This document shows positions 22,709 to 33,326 of a DNA stretch of 64,000 nt, one piece after another. Location: NCBI RefSeq assembly GCF_010686765.1, contig NZ_JAAGWF010000007.1, positions 248,001 through 312,000 of the forward strand. The letters are read 5' to 3'. Each line of letters begins with the position of its first letter. The first letter of the stretch is position 1. Made by a program: the position numbers and the translations under genes. The DNA comes from Geodermatophilus sabuli. GTDB taxonomy: Bacteria > Actinomycetota > Actinomycetes > Mycobacteriales > Geodermatophilaceae. The notes beneath the pieces were generated by a model. That model made no database searches, was not told where the DNA came from, and worked only from the letters and a program-made list of their open reading frames with translations.

Positions 22709-24580
22709 ATGAACAGCCCCACCCCCGGCGAGTCCGCCACCCGAGAGGCCGCCGCCGCACTGACGGGCGTCGAGACCGTGGACCGCTCGCTCGCCGCCGC
22801 GGCCCACGAGCCGGTCAGCGGCATCACCGGCGCGCAGAGCCTGGTCCGGTCGCTCGAGGCGGTCGGCGTCGACGTCGTCTTCGGCATCCCGGGTGGGGCG
22901 ATCCTGCCCGCCTACGACCCGCTCTTCGACTCGCGGGTCCGGCACGTGCTGGTCCGGCACGAGCAGGGCGCCGGCCACGCGGCCACGGGGTACGCGCAGG
23001 CCACCGGCCGGGTCGGCGTCTGCATGGCCACCTCCGGTCCGGGTGCGACCAACCTCGTCACCCCGCTCGCCGACGCGCACATGGACTCGGTCCCCGTCGT
23101 CGCGATCACCGGCCAGGTGCCCAGCGCCTCGATCGGGACCGACGCCTTCCAGGAGGCCGACATCCGCGGCATCACGATGCCGATCACCAAGCACAACTTC
23201 CTGGTGACCGACGCGGCGGAGATCCCGCAGCGGATCGCCGAGGCCTTCCACCTCGCGTCCACCGGCCGGCCCGGTCCGGTGCTGGTCGACATCCCCAAGG
23301 ACGTCCTGCAGGCGACCACCGACTTCTCCTGGCCGCCGCGGCTGGACCTGCCCGGCTACAAGCCGACCACCCGCCCGCACGGCAAGCAGGTCCGCGAGGC
23401 GGCGGCGCTCATCGCCCGGGCCAGGCGGCCCGTCCTCTACGTGGGCGGCGGCGTGCTCAAGGCGGGGGCGACCGAGGAGCTGGCCGAGCTGGCCGAGCTC
23501 ACCGGCGCACCGGTGGTCACCACCCTCATGGCCCGGGGCGCCTTCCCCGACAGCAGCCCGCAGCACCTGGGCATGCCCGGAATGCACGGGACGGTCGCCG
23601 CGGTCACCGCGCTGCAGAAGTCCGACGTCATCGTGGCCCTCGGTGCCCGCTTCGACGACCGGGTGACCGGCCAGCTGTCCTCGTTCGCCCCCGACGCGCA
23701 GGTGGTGCACGCCGACATCGACCCCGCGGAGATCGGCAAGAACCGCAAGGCCGACGTGCCGATCGTCGGCGACGCCCGGGAGACCATCGTCGAGCTGGTC
23801 GCGGCGCTGCGGGCCGAGCACGAGGCGGGCCGGACGCCGGACCTCGCCGCCTGGTGGGCGCAGCTGGACGAGTGGCGGCAGACCTACCCGCTGGGCTACG
23901 ACTGGCCCGAGGACGGCTCGCTGTCGCCGCAGTACGTCATCGAGCGCCTGGGCGCCATCGCCGGACCCGATGCCGTCTACGCCGCGGGCGTCGGTCAGCA
24001 CCAGATGTGGGCCGCGCAGTTCGTCAAGTACGAGAAGCCCGGCACCTGGCTCAACAGCGGCGGCCTGGGCACCATGGGCTACGCCGTCCCCGCGGCGATG
24101 GGCGCCAAGTACGGCCGCCCCGACACGACCGTGTGGGCCATCGACGGTGACGGCTGCTTCCAGATGACCAACCAGGAGCTGGCCACCTGCGCCATCGAGG
24201 GCATCCCGATCAAGGTCGCCGTCATCAACAACGGCAACCTCGGCATGGTCCGGCAGTGGCAGACCCTCTTCTACGAAGGCCGCTACTCGAACACGAAGCT
24301 GCACGCCCAGAACGCCGACGGCACGCCCAAGCCGGTGCGCATCCCCGACTTCGTGGCGCTGGCCGAGGCGCTGGGCTGCGTCGGCCTGCGGTGCGAGAGC
24401 AGGGACGACGTCGACGCGGTGATCGAGAAGGCCATGTCGATCAACGACGTCCCGGTGGTCATCGACTTCGTCGTCGGCTCCGACGCCCAGGTCTGGCCCA
24501 TGGTCGCCGCAGGTTCGAGCAACGACGACATCATGGCCGCGCGCGACGTCCGCCCGGTCTTCGGAGAGGGACAGGTCTAG
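22709..24580 (+). CDS. ilvB: Acetolactate synthase large subunit
   Basis: A ThDP enzyme that condenses pyruvate to acetolactate, or pyruvate with 2-oxobutyrate to acetohydroxybutyrate: the first committed step of Val/Leu and of Ile. The 623-residue protein carries the catalytic glutamate region [14 protein letters not shown] and the ThDP/Mg motif from [12 protein letters not shown] to [13 protein letters not shown] roughly 35-residue N-terminal extension precedes the core, as is common in actinobacteria. The start is ATG 22709 with aggaga upstream. Expression is governed by the leader attenuator. A palindromic repeat separates it from ilvN. Confidence 0.97.
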   Translation: MNSPTPGESATREAAAALTGVETVDRSLAAAAHEPVSGITGAQSLVRSLEAVGVDVVFGIPGGAILPAYDPLFDSRVRHVLVRHEQGAGHAATGYAQATGRVGVCMATSGPGATNLVTPLADAHMDSVPVVAITGQVPSASIGTDAFQEADIRGITMPITKHNFLVTDAAEIPQRIAEAFHLASTGRPGPVLVDIPKDVLQATTDFSWPPRLDLPGYKPTTRPHGKQVREAAALIARARRPVLYVGGGVLKAGATEELAELAELTGAPVVTTLMARGAFPDSSPQHLGMPGMHGTVAAVTALQKSDVIVALGARFDDRVTGQLSSFAPDAQVVHADIDPAEIGKNRKADVPIVGDARETIVELVAALRAEHEAGRTPDLAAWWAQLDEWRQTYPLGYDWPEDGSLSPQYVIERLGAIAGPDAVYAAGVGQHQMWAAQFVKYEKPGTWLNSGGLGTMGYAVPAAMGAKYGRPDTTVWAIDGDGCFQMTNQELATCAIEGIPIKVAVINNGNLGMVRQWQTLFYEGRYSNTKLHAQNADGTPKPVRIPDFVALAEALGCVGLRCESRDDVDAVIEKAMSINDVPVVIDFVVGSDAQVWPMVAAGSSNDDIMAARDVRPVFGEGQV

Positions 24581-24583
24581 CGG

Positions 24584-24633
24584 GAGGACCCCGTCCCCCT
24601 CGCACGCTCGGGGCGAGCCTCTGGACGGGGCCG
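24584..24633. repeat. Intergenic palindromic repeat, copy B (between ilvB and ilvN)
   Basis: The outer arms are gaccccgtcc and ggacggggcc, with a centre rich in cgcacgctcg. It matches the element at 60258-60314 in reverse orientation. As RNA it forms a stable hairpin within the ilvBNC message. Confidence 0.65.
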
Positions 24634-24668
24634 ACCGACATCCGCTCGCAGGTGAAAGGAACTCTGGC

Positions 24669-26304
<1,636 letters not shown>

Positions 26305-26323
26305 GCCGGGACCCCGGGAGCGA

Positions 26324-26361
26324 CGAGGGCCCCCACTGCCGGCCGGCAGCGGGGGCCCTCG
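26324..26361. terminator. Terminator between convergent ilvC and membrane protein gene
   Basis: A 17-bp stem with one mismatch (cgagggcccccactgcc against ggcagcgggggccctcg) and a 4-nt loop. It lies between two convergent stops and can serve both directions. Confidence 0.75.
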
Positions 26362-26374
26362 GTCGTGCGGGGGA

Positions 26375-26902
26375 TCAGCGGGTGCCGCGGGCGGCGAACC
26401 ACTGCCGGGAGGCCGGCTGCGACAGCAGCACGACGATCCCGACCCCGACGGCGATGAGGACGAGCGACCAGCCGTTGAACTGGCCCTGGGTGAGCGACAC
26501 GAGCAGCCCGAGGGCCACCAGGCCGGCGGTGGCCGCCCCACCGATCTTCAGGACGGTGCTGCTCCTGCCCGTGAGGGCCTGCACCCCGCCCCAGATGTCG
26601 GTCACCGCGATCGCCAGGTACACGATCCCGAAGAGGGCGAACTGTGCGGAGATCGTCGACAGCGCGAAGAGGCCCAGGGCCCCGATCAGCGCGAAGAACG
26701 CGACGACGAAGCCGAAGACCGCCGCCATGAGCACCTGCGGCGGGCGCGGCCCGGCCGGACCTGCGGCGCCGGCGGCTGGGCCGGACCAGGCCGGAGCGGG
26801 TGCGTACCCCTCCGCGGGCGGCGGGGGCGCGCCCCAGTCCGGCCGGTCCTCCGGTGCACCCCCCTGCGCGGTGTGGGGGTCGGGACCGCCGGGACTCGAC
26901 AT
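26375..26902 (-). CDS. Membrane protein with Pro-rich N terminus, paralogue of the next gene
   Basis: A 175-residue protein. A disordered Pro/Ala/Gly-rich stretch (about residues 1-55) precedes four hydrophobic segments. It shares a WG-x-x-x-ALTGRS signature (IWGGVQALTGRSSTVLKIGG) with the protein at 27012-27737 (IWGSVWALTGRSRVLLLVGG), and the same helix layout, so the two are tandem paralogues. No enzymatic motif is present and the function is unknown. The ATG at 26902 begins the plausible cytoplasmic N terminus; a run of c residues obscures any ribosome-binding site. Confidence 0.75.
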   Translation of the reverse strand: MSSPGGPDPHTAQGGAPEDRPDWGAPPPPAEGYAPAPAWSGPAAGAAGPAGPRPPQVLMAAVFGFVVAFFALIGALGLFALSTISAQFALFGIVYLAIAVTDIWGGVQALTGRSSTVLKIGGAATAGLVALGLLVSLTQGQFNGWSLVLIAVGVGIVVLLSQPASRQWFAARGTR

Positions 26903-27011
26903 GCGACAACGTCCTCCTGGTCGCGATCGCCGCCCGGGTGGCGGACGGCGGCGGGGTGTGGGAGCCGGAACGGCTCCAGGGGGTGTCCGAGCACCCCCTG
27001 GAGCCCGGTGC

Positions 27012-27737
27012 TCAGCGGCCGCGGCGGGCCCGGTGGGCGGCGAAGAAGGCCGCCGCGGGCTTCAGTGACAGCAGGATGACGATCGCCAGCGCGGCCAGGA
27101 AGAACAGCAGGCCGGTGAGGACGCCGCCGGCACCGTTGGTGTCGGCGTCGGCGAGGCTGCCGAAGAACATGAGAGCCGTGAAGGCCACCGAGATGGAGCC
27201 CCCGACGAGCAGCAGCACGCGGCTGCGGCCGGTCAGCGCCCACACGGAGCCCCAGATCATCACGACCGTCCAGACCAGGGCCAGGAGGCCGAAGACGAGC
27301 AGCACCCCTCCGACGGCCCCCGTGACACCCTCGAGGCCCGGGATGTCGTCGAAGCCCGAGGAGCTGCCTCCGACCGCCGCGCCGGCGACGATCGTGAACA
27401 GGCTGATGATGACGCCGATCGCGCCGAAGACGAAGCCGAGCACCGCCGCGGTGATGACCCCGCCGGGCTTGGCCGGCACCGCCGACTGGCCGTACTGGCC
27501 GTACTGGCCGTAGTCGGGCTGCTGGCCGTACTGCTGCGGGTAGCCCGCCTGCTGGCCGTAGGGCTGCCCCTGGCCGTACTGCTGCGGGTAGCCCGGCTGC
27601 TGACCGTAGGGCTGGGCCTCGCCGGGTTGCTGCCCGTACTGCTGCCCGTACTGCTGTGCGGGTTGGCCGTACTGCTGCTGGGGCTGTCCGTACTGCGAGC
27701 CGGCGCTGGACCCGTGCTCGTCGTCGTGGGTGCTCAT
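27012..27737 (-). CDS. Membrane protein with YGQ/Gln-rich low-complexity N terminus
   Basis: A 241-residue protein. Residues about 15-85 are made almost entirely of Tyr, Gly, Gln and Pro (repeated YGQ and GYPQQYGQ units), a prion-like or phase-separation-like composition. Four hydrophobic segments follow (AVLGFVFGAIGVIISLFTIV, GAVGGVLLVFGLLALVWTVV and two more). The WG-x-x-x-ALTGRS signature links it to the preceding gene. The ATG at 27737 has ggagg 5 bp upstream. It is probably a cell-envelope protein; no function can be assigned. Confidence 0.82.
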   Translation of the reverse strand: MSTHDDEHGSSAGSQYGQPQQQYGQPAQQYGQQYGQQPGEAQPYGQQPGYPQQYGQGQPYGQQAGYPQQYGQQPDYGQYGQYGQSAVPAKPGGVITAAVLGFVFGAIGVIISLFTIVAGAAVGGSSSGFDDIPGLEGVTGAVGGVLLVFGLLALVWTVVMIWGSVWALTGRSRVLLLVGGSISVAFTALMFFGSLADADTNGAGGVLTGLLFFLAALAIVILLSLKPAAAFFAAHRARRGR

Positions 27738-27906
27738 GATCTCCTCCGTCGGCGCCGGCTCTCGCCGACTCTGCGCGGCCAGGATGTCCGCCGCGGCAGA
27801 CACGGGCAAGCACACCCACCCCATCGGCGGGGGGTGTCGGCTCGCGCTCGTACCGTCACGGGTCGTGCCCGCGGGGGCTGGGCGGGGGGCGCCGGTGCCC
27901 CGTCCC

Positions 27907-27912
27907 TAGGCT
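27907..27912 (+). promoter_or_regulatory. -10 box of serA
   Basis: TAGGCT ends 8 bp before the GTG at 27921, which suggests a leaderless serA transcript. Confidence 0.5.
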
Positions 27913-27920
27913 GTACACCC

Positions 27921-29522
27921 GTGACCACGACCGCACCCGTCGTCCTGATCGCCGAACAGCTCGCCCCGAGCGTCCTGGAGGTGCTCGGGACCGAGGTCGA
28001 GATCCGGCACGTGGACGGAGCCGATCGGGCCGCGCTGCTGCCGGCGCTGGCCGACGCGGCGGCGATCATGATCCGCAGTGCCACCCAGATGGACGCCGAG
28101 GCCCTCGCCGCCGCCCCGAACCTCAAGGTGGTCGCCCGCGCCGGCATCGGCCTGGACAACGTGGACGTCCCCGCCGCCACCGAGCGCGGGGTCATGGTCG
28201 TCAACGCGCCGACGTCCAACATCGTCAGCGCCGCCGAGCACGCGGTCGCGCTGCTGCTGGCCGCGGCCCGCCAGATCCCCGCCGCCGACGCGTCGCTGCG
28301 CGAGGGCGCGTGGAAGCGGTCGAAGTTCATGGGCGTCGAGGTCACCGACAAGACCGTGGGCGTCGTCGGGCTGGGGCGCATCGGTGTCCTGGTGGCGCAG
28401 CGCCTCGCGGCCTTCGGCGTCACCCTCATCGCCTACGACCCCTACATCCAGCCCGGTCGTGCCGCCCAGCTGGGCGTGCGGATGGTGTCGCTGGAGGAGC
28501 TGCTCCGCGAGTCGGACTTCATCACCATCCACCTGCCGAAGACCCCCGAGACCCTCGGGCTGATCGGCGCCGCCGAGCTCGCCACCACCAAGCGCGGCGT
28601 GATCATCGTCAACGCGGCGCGGGGCGGGCTGGTCGACGAGGCGGCGCTGGCCGACGCCCTCCAGTCCGGACAGGTGGGGGCCGCGGGGCTGGACGTCTAC
28701 GCCAAGGAGCCCACCACCGACAGCCCGCTGTTCGGCCTGCCCAACACGGTCGTCACCCCGCACCTGGGCGCCTCCACCACCGAGGCGCAGGACAAGGCCG
28801 GCACGGCGGTCGCGCACTCGGTGCGGCTCGCGCTGCAGGGCGAGTTCGTGCCCGACGCGGTCAACGTGCAGGCCGGTGGGGTCGTCGCCGAGGACGTGCG
28901 GCCCGGCCTGCCCCTGGCCGAGCGGCTCGGCCAGGTGTTCACCGCCGTCGCCGGCGGGCTGGCCCAGTCGGTGACCGTCGAGGCCCGCGGCAAGATCGCC
29001 GAGTTCGACGTCTCGGTCCTGCAGCTCGCCGTCCTCAAGGGCGTGTTCACCGACGTCGTCGAGGAGCCGGTGACCTACGTCAACGCGCCGCTGTTCGCCG
29101 AGCAGCGCGGCCTGGACGTCGCGATGTCCAACGACGTCGAGAGCCCCGACTACCGGAACCTGATCGCGGTGCGGGGGGTGATGGCCGACGGGACGGAGGT
29201 GACCGTCTCGGGCACCCTGTTCGGCAAGAACCAGGTGCCCAAGCTGGTCGAGGTCAACGGCTTCGACATGGACCTGGACCTCGCCGGCTACCTGCTGTTC
29301 TTCGTCTACGCCGACCGGCCGGGCATCGTCGGGACGGTGGGCGAGGCCCTGGGAGCTGCCTCGATCAACATCGCCGGCGCCCAGGTCAGCCGCACCAACC
29401 GCGGCGGCGAGGCGCTGATGGCGGTCATGGTGGACAGCCCCGTGCCGTCGGAGCTGCTCGCCGACATCGCCGGCCGGATCGGGGCCCGCTGGGCCCGCTC
29501 CGCCGACCTCGACCCGCGCTGA
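27921..29522 (+). CDS. serA: D-3-phosphoglycerate dehydrogenase
   Basis: The first enzyme of serine synthesis, oxidising 3-phosphoglycerate with NAD+. The 533-residue long form has a catalytic domain with NAD motif [10 protein letters not shown], the active-site Arg/Glu/His segments ([22 protein letters not shown]), an intervening allosteric-substrate-binding domain (about 315-450) and a C-terminal ACT domain ([19 protein letters not shown]), which senses serine in homologues. The start GTG 27921 follows a -10 box. leuB follows after 17 bp and is probably co-transcribed. Confidence 0.97.
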   Translation: MTTTAPVVLIAEQLAPSVLEVLGTEVEIRHVDGADRAALLPALADAAAIMIRSATQMDAEALAAAPNLKVVARAGIGLDNVDVPAATERGVMVVNAPTSNIVSAAEHAVALLLAAARQIPAADASLREGAWKRSKFMGVEVTDKTVGVVGLGRIGVLVAQRLAAFGVTLIAYDPYIQPGRAAQLGVRMVSLEELLRESDFITIHLPKTPETLGLIGAAELATTKRGVIIVNAARGGLVDEAALADALQSGQVGAAGLDVYAKEPTTDSPLFGLPNTVVTPHLGASTTEAQDKAGTAVAHSVRLALQGEFVPDAVNVQAGGVVAEDVRPGLPLAERLGQVFTAVAGGLAQSVTVEARGKIAEFDVSVLQLAVLKGVFTDVVEEPVTYVNAPLFAEQRGLDVAMSNDVESPDYRNLIAVRGVMADGTEVTVSGTLFGKNQVPKLVEVNGFDMDLDLAGYLLFFVYADRPGIVGTVGEALGAASINIAGAQVSRTNRGGEALMAVMVDSPVPSELLADIAGRIGARWARSADLDPR

Positions 29523-29539
29523 CCCAGGGTAGGAGACCC

Positions 29540-30562
29540 ATGAGACTGGCAGTGATCGCTGGAGACGGCATCGGTCCCGAGGTCGTGGCCGAGGGCCTCA
29601 AGGTCCTCCGTGAGGTGGCTCCCGACGTGGAGACCACCCCGTACGACCTGGGCGCCCTGCGGTGGCAGCGCACCGGCGAACTGCTGCCCGACACCGTGCT
29701 CGACGAGCTGCGCCAGCACGACGCCATCCTGCTCGGTGCCATCGGCGACCCGAGCGTCCCGCCGGGCATCCTCGAGCGGGGCCTCCTGCTGCGCCTGCGG
29801 TTCGAGCTGGACCACCACGTGAACCTGCGCCCGGCCCGGCTCTTCGACGGTGTGCGCAGCCCGCTCGCCGACCCCGGTCCGATCGACATGCTCTGCGTGC
29901 GCGAGGGCACCGAGGGGCCCTACGTCGGCAACGGCGGCGTGCTCCGCAAGGACACCCCGCACGAGGTCGCGACCGAGGTCAGCCTCAACACCGCGTTCGG
30001 TGTCGAGCGGGTCGTCCGGTACGCCTTCGAGCGGGCACTGACCCGCCCGCGCCGGCACCTGACCCTGATCCACAAGACCAACGTGCTCACGCACGCCGGG
30101 TCGCTCTGGTCACGCACCGTCGAGGAGGTCGCGTCGGAGTTCCCCGAGGTCACCGTGGCCTACCAGCACGTGGACGCCGCGGCGATGTTCTTCATCACCG
30201 ACCCCGGCCGCTACGACGTCATCGTCACCGACAACCTGTTCGGCGACATCGTCACCGACGTCGCCGCGGCGGTCACCGGGGGCATCGGGCTGGCGGCGAG
30301 TGGCAACCTGGACGTCTCGGGCACCAACCCGAGCATGTTCGAGCCGGTGCACGGTTCGGCCCCCGACATCGCCGGCCAGGGGACGGCCGACCCCACCGCC
30401 ACGGTGCTGTCGGTCGGCCTGCTGCTCGAGCACCTGGGACGCACCGACCAGGCCAAGAAGGTCAACGCCGCCGTCGCGTTCGACCTGTCGACGCGGGAAC
30501 CGCAGGCGACCGTGCGCACCACGGAGGTCGGCGACCGCCTCGCGGCGCTCGCCAGCGGCTGA
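29540..30562 (+). CDS. leuB: 3-isopropylmalate dehydrogenase
   Basis: Oxidative decarboxylation of 3-isopropylmalate, the third step of leucine synthesis; it can also serve the citramalate route to isoleucine. The protein has 340 residues. The substrate arginines lie in [19 protein letters not shown], and the metal-binding aspartates in [20 protein letters not shown]. The GDGIGPEV N terminus and [17 protein letters not shown] block are typical. The ATG at 29540 has aggaga upstream and lies 17 bp after serA. Confidence 0.97.
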   Translation: MRLAVIAGDGIGPEVVAEGLKVLREVAPDVETTPYDLGALRWQRTGELLPDTVLDELRQHDAILLGAIGDPSVPPGILERGLLLRLRFELDHHVNLRPARLFDGVRSPLADPGPIDMLCVREGTEGPYVGNGGVLRKDTPHEVATEVSLNTAFGVERVVRYAFERALTRPRRHLTLIHKTNVLTHAGSLWSRTVEEVASEFPEVTVAYQHVDAAAMFFITDPGRYDVIVTDNLFGDIVTDVAAAVTGGIGLAASGNLDVSGTNPSMFEPVHGSAPDIAGQGTADPTATVLSVGLLLEHLGRTDQAKKVNAAVAFDLSTREPQATVRTTEVGDRLAALASG

Positions 30563-30586
30563 ACGGCCCCGATCCCAGGACCGCGC

Positions 30587-30716
30587 CGAGCGAGCGAGGC
30601 GTGAGGAGGACGGGGTCCCTCCACGGCCCCCACCGAGGAAGGGCCCCGTCCTCCCCACCCTTCGCGAGCTCAGGGCGGTGCCCGGGACGGGGCCGCGGCG
30701 GGACCCTGCAGAGAGG
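30587..30716. repeat. Intergenic palindromic repeats, copies D1 and D2
   Basis: Two elements lie side by side. D1 (about 30587-30630, ggaggacggggtccctcc) matches half of the 60258-60314 element in the same orientation. D2 (about 30642-30716) has arms ggccccgtcc/ggacggggcc around a ttcgcgagct centre and the tail gcggcgggaccctgca shared with copy A. They fill the gap between leuB and the cimA leader and may act as a leuB terminator. Confidence 0.6.
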
Positions 30717-30761
30717 CCGCCGGTTCGGGGGTACGGCGGGGCGCGTGGTCTACTGGAGGTG

Positions 30762-30794
30762 ATGCACCCCACCGACCTGATCGTCATCGCCTAG
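30762..30794 (+). CDS. cimA leader peptide (attenuator)
   Basis: A 10-codon frame, MHPTDLIVIA, with a strong ribosome-binding site (ggaggt, 1 bp before the ATG). The codons just before the stop are Leu-Ile-Val-Ile. The Ile bias fits control of citramalate synthase, which feeds isoleucine synthesis. As at ilvB, the TAG stop is the first part of a perfect hairpin, followed at once by a terminator. Confidence 0.8.
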   Translation: MHPTDLIVIA

Positions 30795-30820
30795 CGCGCA
30801 GTCCCTCCCCGACTGCGCGC
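30794..30820 (+). promoter_or_regulatory. Stop-codon hairpin of the cimA attenuator
   Basis: A perfect 10-bp stem (gcgcgcagtc at 30794-30803 and gactgcgcgc at 30811-30820) with loop cctcccc. It starts at the last base of the leader stop codon, the same arrangement as the ilvB hairpin. Confidence 0.72.
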
Positions 30821-30844
30821 AGACCTCCCGTTCCCGGGGGGTCT
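30821..30844 (+). terminator. cimA attenuator terminator
   Basis: A 9-bp stem (agacctccc/ggggggtct, one G-T pair) with loop gttccc, followed by a short TT-G-T tail. Its 5' arm contains acctcc, complementary to the leader's ggaggt ribosome-binding site at 30755-30760. Confidence 0.72.
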
Positions 30845-30884
30845 TTGTCGTGTTCGGGGCAGTTGCCCTCTCCCGGGAGACACC

Positions 30885-32471
30885 GTGTCAACTCCGACCA
30901 GCACCGACTTCCACGTCTTCGACACCACCCTGCGCGACGGCGCACAGCGCGAGGGCGTCAGCTACTCGGTCGCCGACAAGCTCGCGGTCGCCCGGCTGCT
31001 CGACCAGATCGGCGTGGGGTACATCGAGGGCGGCTGGCCCGGGGCGATGCCCAAGGACACCGAGTTCTTCGCCCGCGCCCGCACCGAGCTCAAGCTCCGC
31101 CACGCGCAGCTGGTGGCCTTCGGTGCCACCCGCAAGGCCGGCGTCCGGGTCGCGGACGACGCCCAGGTGCGGGCGCTGCTGGACGCCCAGACGCCGGTCG
31201 TCTGCCTGGTGGCCAAGTCCGACGTCCGGCACGTGCGCGAGGCGCTGCGCACCACGCTGGAGGAGAACCTCGCGATGGTGCGCGACACCGTCGAGTTCCT
31301 CGTCGGGCACGGCCGGCGGGTGTTCGTCGACTGCGAGCACTTCTTCGACGGGTACGCCGCCGACCCCGACTACGGCGTCCAGGTCCTCGAGGCCGCCTTC
31401 GCGGCCGGCGCCGAGGTCGGCGTCCTGTGCGACACCAACGGCGGGATGCTGCCGATGGGCGTGGGCCGGGTCGTCGCCGACGTCCGCGCCCGGGTGTCGG
31501 GCCGGCTGGGCATCCACTGCCAGGACGACACCGGCTGCGCCGTCGCCAACAGCCTGGCCGCGGTCGAGGCCGGTGTCACCCACGTGCAGGGGACGGCGAA
31601 CGGCTACGGCGAGCGGGCCGGCAACGCCGACACCTTCGCGCTGATCGCCAACCTGGTGACCAAGATGGGCCTGCCGGTCGTCCCCGCCGAGTGCCTGCCC
31701 GAGCTGCAGCGGGTCAGCCACGCGATCGCGGAGCTGGCCAACATCGCCCCCGACGACCACCAGCCCTACGTCGGCGCCTCGGCGTTCGCGCACAAGGCCG
31801 GCCTGCACGCCAGCGCCATCAAGGTCCGCCCCGAGCTCTACAACCACCTCGAGCCGGCGGTCGTGGGCAACGACATGCGCATCCTGGTCACCGAGATGGC
31901 CGGGCGTGCGTCGGTCGAGCTCAAGGGCCGTGAGCTCGGCGTCGACCTCGACGGGCACGCCGACGTCATCGGCCGCGTGGTCGACCAGGTCAAGGTGCTC
32001 GAGGCCGACGGCTGGTCCTTCGAGGCGGCCGACGCCTCCTTCGAGCTGCTGCTGCGCGCCCAGCTGCCCGACGCGCCTCCGGCGCTGTTCGAGCTGGAGA
32101 GCTACAAGACCTCCGTCGAGCACTGGGGCAACGGCGTCGTGGTCAGCGAGGCGACCGTCAAGGTGCACGTGGACGGCGAGCGGGTCATCAGCACCGCCGA
32201 GGGCAACGGCCCGGTCAACGCCCTGGACAACGCCCTGCGGCAGGCGCTGGTGAGCCGGTACCCGCAGCTGGCCGACGTCTCGCTGGCCGACTACAAGGTG
32301 CGCATCCTCGGGTGGTCGTCGGGCACCAGCGCCACCACCCGGGTGCTCATCGACACCACGGACGGGGTGGGGGAGTGGACCACCGTCGGCGTGCACGTCA
32401 ACATCGTCGAGGCCTCCTGGCACGCCCTCGTCGACGCGCTCACCTACGCCGTCCGGCACCGCGCGCGCTGA
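30885..32471 (+). CDS. cimA: (R)-citramalate synthase
   Basis: Condenses pyruvate and acetyl-CoA to citramalate, a threonine-independent entry to isoleucine. The 528-residue protein has a DRE-TIM barrel (FDTTLRDGAQREGVSYSVADK with the metal Asp and Arg; IHCQDDTGCAVANSLAAVEAG), a linker with YVGASAFAHKAGLHASAI, and a C-terminal LeuA-type allosteric domain. Length and the LRDGAQ signature favour CimA over 2-isopropylmalate synthase, whose actinobacterial form is about 600 residues. The GTG at 30885 has gggaga upstream. It is controlled by the leader attenuator. No leuA occurs in the window. Confidence 0.9.
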   Translation: MSTPTSTDFHVFDTTLRDGAQREGVSYSVADKLAVARLLDQIGVGYIEGGWPGAMPKDTEFFARARTELKLRHAQLVAFGATRKAGVRVADDAQVRALLDAQTPVVCLVAKSDVRHVREALRTTLEENLAMVRDTVEFLVGHGRRVFVDCEHFFDGYAADPDYGVQVLEAAFAAGAEVGVLCDTNGGMLPMGVGRVVADVRARVSGRLGIHCQDDTGCAVANSLAAVEAGVTHVQGTANGYGERAGNADTFALIANLVTKMGLPVVPAECLPELQRVSHAIAELANIAPDDHQPYVGASAFAHKAGLHASAIKVRPELYNHLEPAVVGNDMRILVTEMAGRASVELKGRELGVDLDGHADVIGRVVDQVKVLEADGWSFEAADASFELLLRAQLPDAPPALFELESYKTSVEHWGNGVVVSEATVKVHVDGERVISTAEGNGPVNALDNALRQALVSRYPQLADVSLADYKVRILGWSSGTSATTRVLIDTTDGVGEWTTVGVHVNIVEASWHALVDALTYAVRHRAR

Positions 32472-32534
32472 GGATGACGTCGTCGGCCCACCGGCCGACA
32501 CCGCGGCCGGGTGCCGTCCCCGGCGGGTGGGGCG

Positions 32535-32861
32535 TCAGCGCGGCTGGATCTCGCCCATCGGGCCCCAGCCGCTGACGTCCGGCGCGTCCACGTAGATGAT
32601 CTGGGGCTGCGCCGCGACGAGGTCGGGGGCCCGGTCGACGAACCCCCTGAAGGCGTCGGTGCCGACGTGCGACGCGCCGGCGTCGGCGTCCCGGAAGCCC
32701 TCGACGCACACGAAGGTGTCGGGTTCGTCGAGGCTCCGCGACCACTCGAAGAAGAGGTTGCCCTCCTCCGCCTGCACCGCGCGGGCGTACTCGCCGGCCA
32801 GGGTCGTCCACTCGTCGGCGCGCTCGGGGCGGACGGGGAACTTCACGACGATCAGGATCAC
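32535..32861 (-). CDS. ABM-domain protein (putative quinol monooxygenase)
   Basis: A 108-residue antibiotic-biosynthesis-monooxygenase (dimeric ferredoxin-like barrel) protein: VVKFPVRPERADEWTTLAGEY, EEGNLFFEWSRSLDEPDTF, EGFRDADAGASHVGTDAF. Family members such as YgiN oxidise quinols, but many are uncharacterised. The GTG start at 32861 has gaggaga upstream. It is 24 bp downstream of the VOC protein gene and in the same direction, so the two may share a transcript. Confidence 0.82.
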   Translation of the reverse strand: MILIVVKFPVRPERADEWTTLAGEYARAVQAEEGNLFFEWSRSLDEPDTFVCVEGFRDADAGASHVGTDAFRGFVDRAPDLVAAQPQIIYVDAPDVSGWGPMGEIQPR

Positions 32862-32885
32862 CGGGTCTCCTCGGGTGGTGGGGGG

Positions 32886-33263
32886 TCAGAGCGGGTCGAG
32901 CCGGCGGCGCAGCAGGCAGAACGGGTTGCCCTCCGGGTCGGCGAGCACGTGCCACTTCTCGTCCCCGGTCTGGCCGACGTCGGCCGGGGTGGCGCCCAGC
33001 GCGAGCAGCCGCTGCAGTTCGGCGTCCTGGTCGCGGTCGGTCGGGTTCACGTCGACGTGCAGCCGCGGCGCGGCCGGTGACAGCTCGCCGACCGGCCCGA
33101 ACACCAGCGTCGGCGCCGGCCCGCCGAAGCCGTCGGCCGGGCCGATCTCGACCGCTCCCTCGTCGCGGTCGAGCACCTGGTAGCCGAGGACCTCCGCCCA
33201 CCACGCGGCCAGCGCCTCCGGGTCGCGGCAGTCGATGACGATCTCGCTGAGCCGGCACGCCAT
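32886..33263 (-). CDS. VOC/glyoxalase-like protein
   Basis: A 125-residue vicinal-oxygen-chelate fold protein with paired motifs: EIVIDCRDPEALAAWWAEVLGY at the N terminus and RLHVDVNPTDRDQDAELQRL then HVLADPEGNPFCLL at the C terminus. This glyoxalase-like subtype is common in actinobacteria and rarely characterised. The ATG at 33263 is set by a TACGGT box 6 bp upstream on the minus strand. It is divergent from the fumarylacetoacetate-hydrolase-family gene, with only 63 bp between the start codons. Confidence 0.85.
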   Translation of the reverse strand: MACRLSEIVIDCRDPEALAAWWAEVLGYQVLDRDEGAVEIGPADGFGGPAPTLVFGPVGELSPAAPRLHVDVNPTDRDQDAELQRLLALGATPADVGQTGDEKWHVLADPEGNPFCLLRRRLDPL

Positions 33264-33269
33264 GCCCCG

Positions 33270-33275
33270 ACCGTA
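33270..33275 (-). promoter_or_regulatory. -10 box of the VOC protein gene
   Basis: TACGGT on the minus strand ends 6 bp before the ATG at 33263, which indicates a leaderless transcript divergent from the next gene. Confidence 0.5.
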
Positions 33276-33314
33276 GGGCCCGACCGGCGCGGGCGCGGCC
33301 GGGAGCGGGGTCAG

Positions 33315-33320
33315 TAGCCT
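33315..33320 (+). promoter_or_regulatory. -10 box of the FAH-family gene
   Basis: TAGCCT ends 6 bp before the GTG at 33327. Together with the minus-strand box it forms a compact divergent promoter pair. Confidence 0.5.
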
Positions 33321-33326
33321 CGACCC

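Noticed and set aside
18886..22887. A 1,333-codon open frame on the minus strand
   Set aside because: It lies antisense to the two GGDEF/EAL genes and codes for low-complexity Gly/Arg/Gln-rich sequence; long antisense frames are expected in DNA with this base composition.
24581..24668. A second attenuator in front of ilvN
   Set aside because: The hairpin is a copy of the dispersed intergenic repeat, and there is no leader peptide or T-run.
27480..27700. DNA tandem repeats as a non-coding array
   Set aside because: The repeated ctggccgtactg units are codons for the YGQ-rich tail of the minus-strand protein; the frame is uninterrupted and has a good start and ribosome-binding site.
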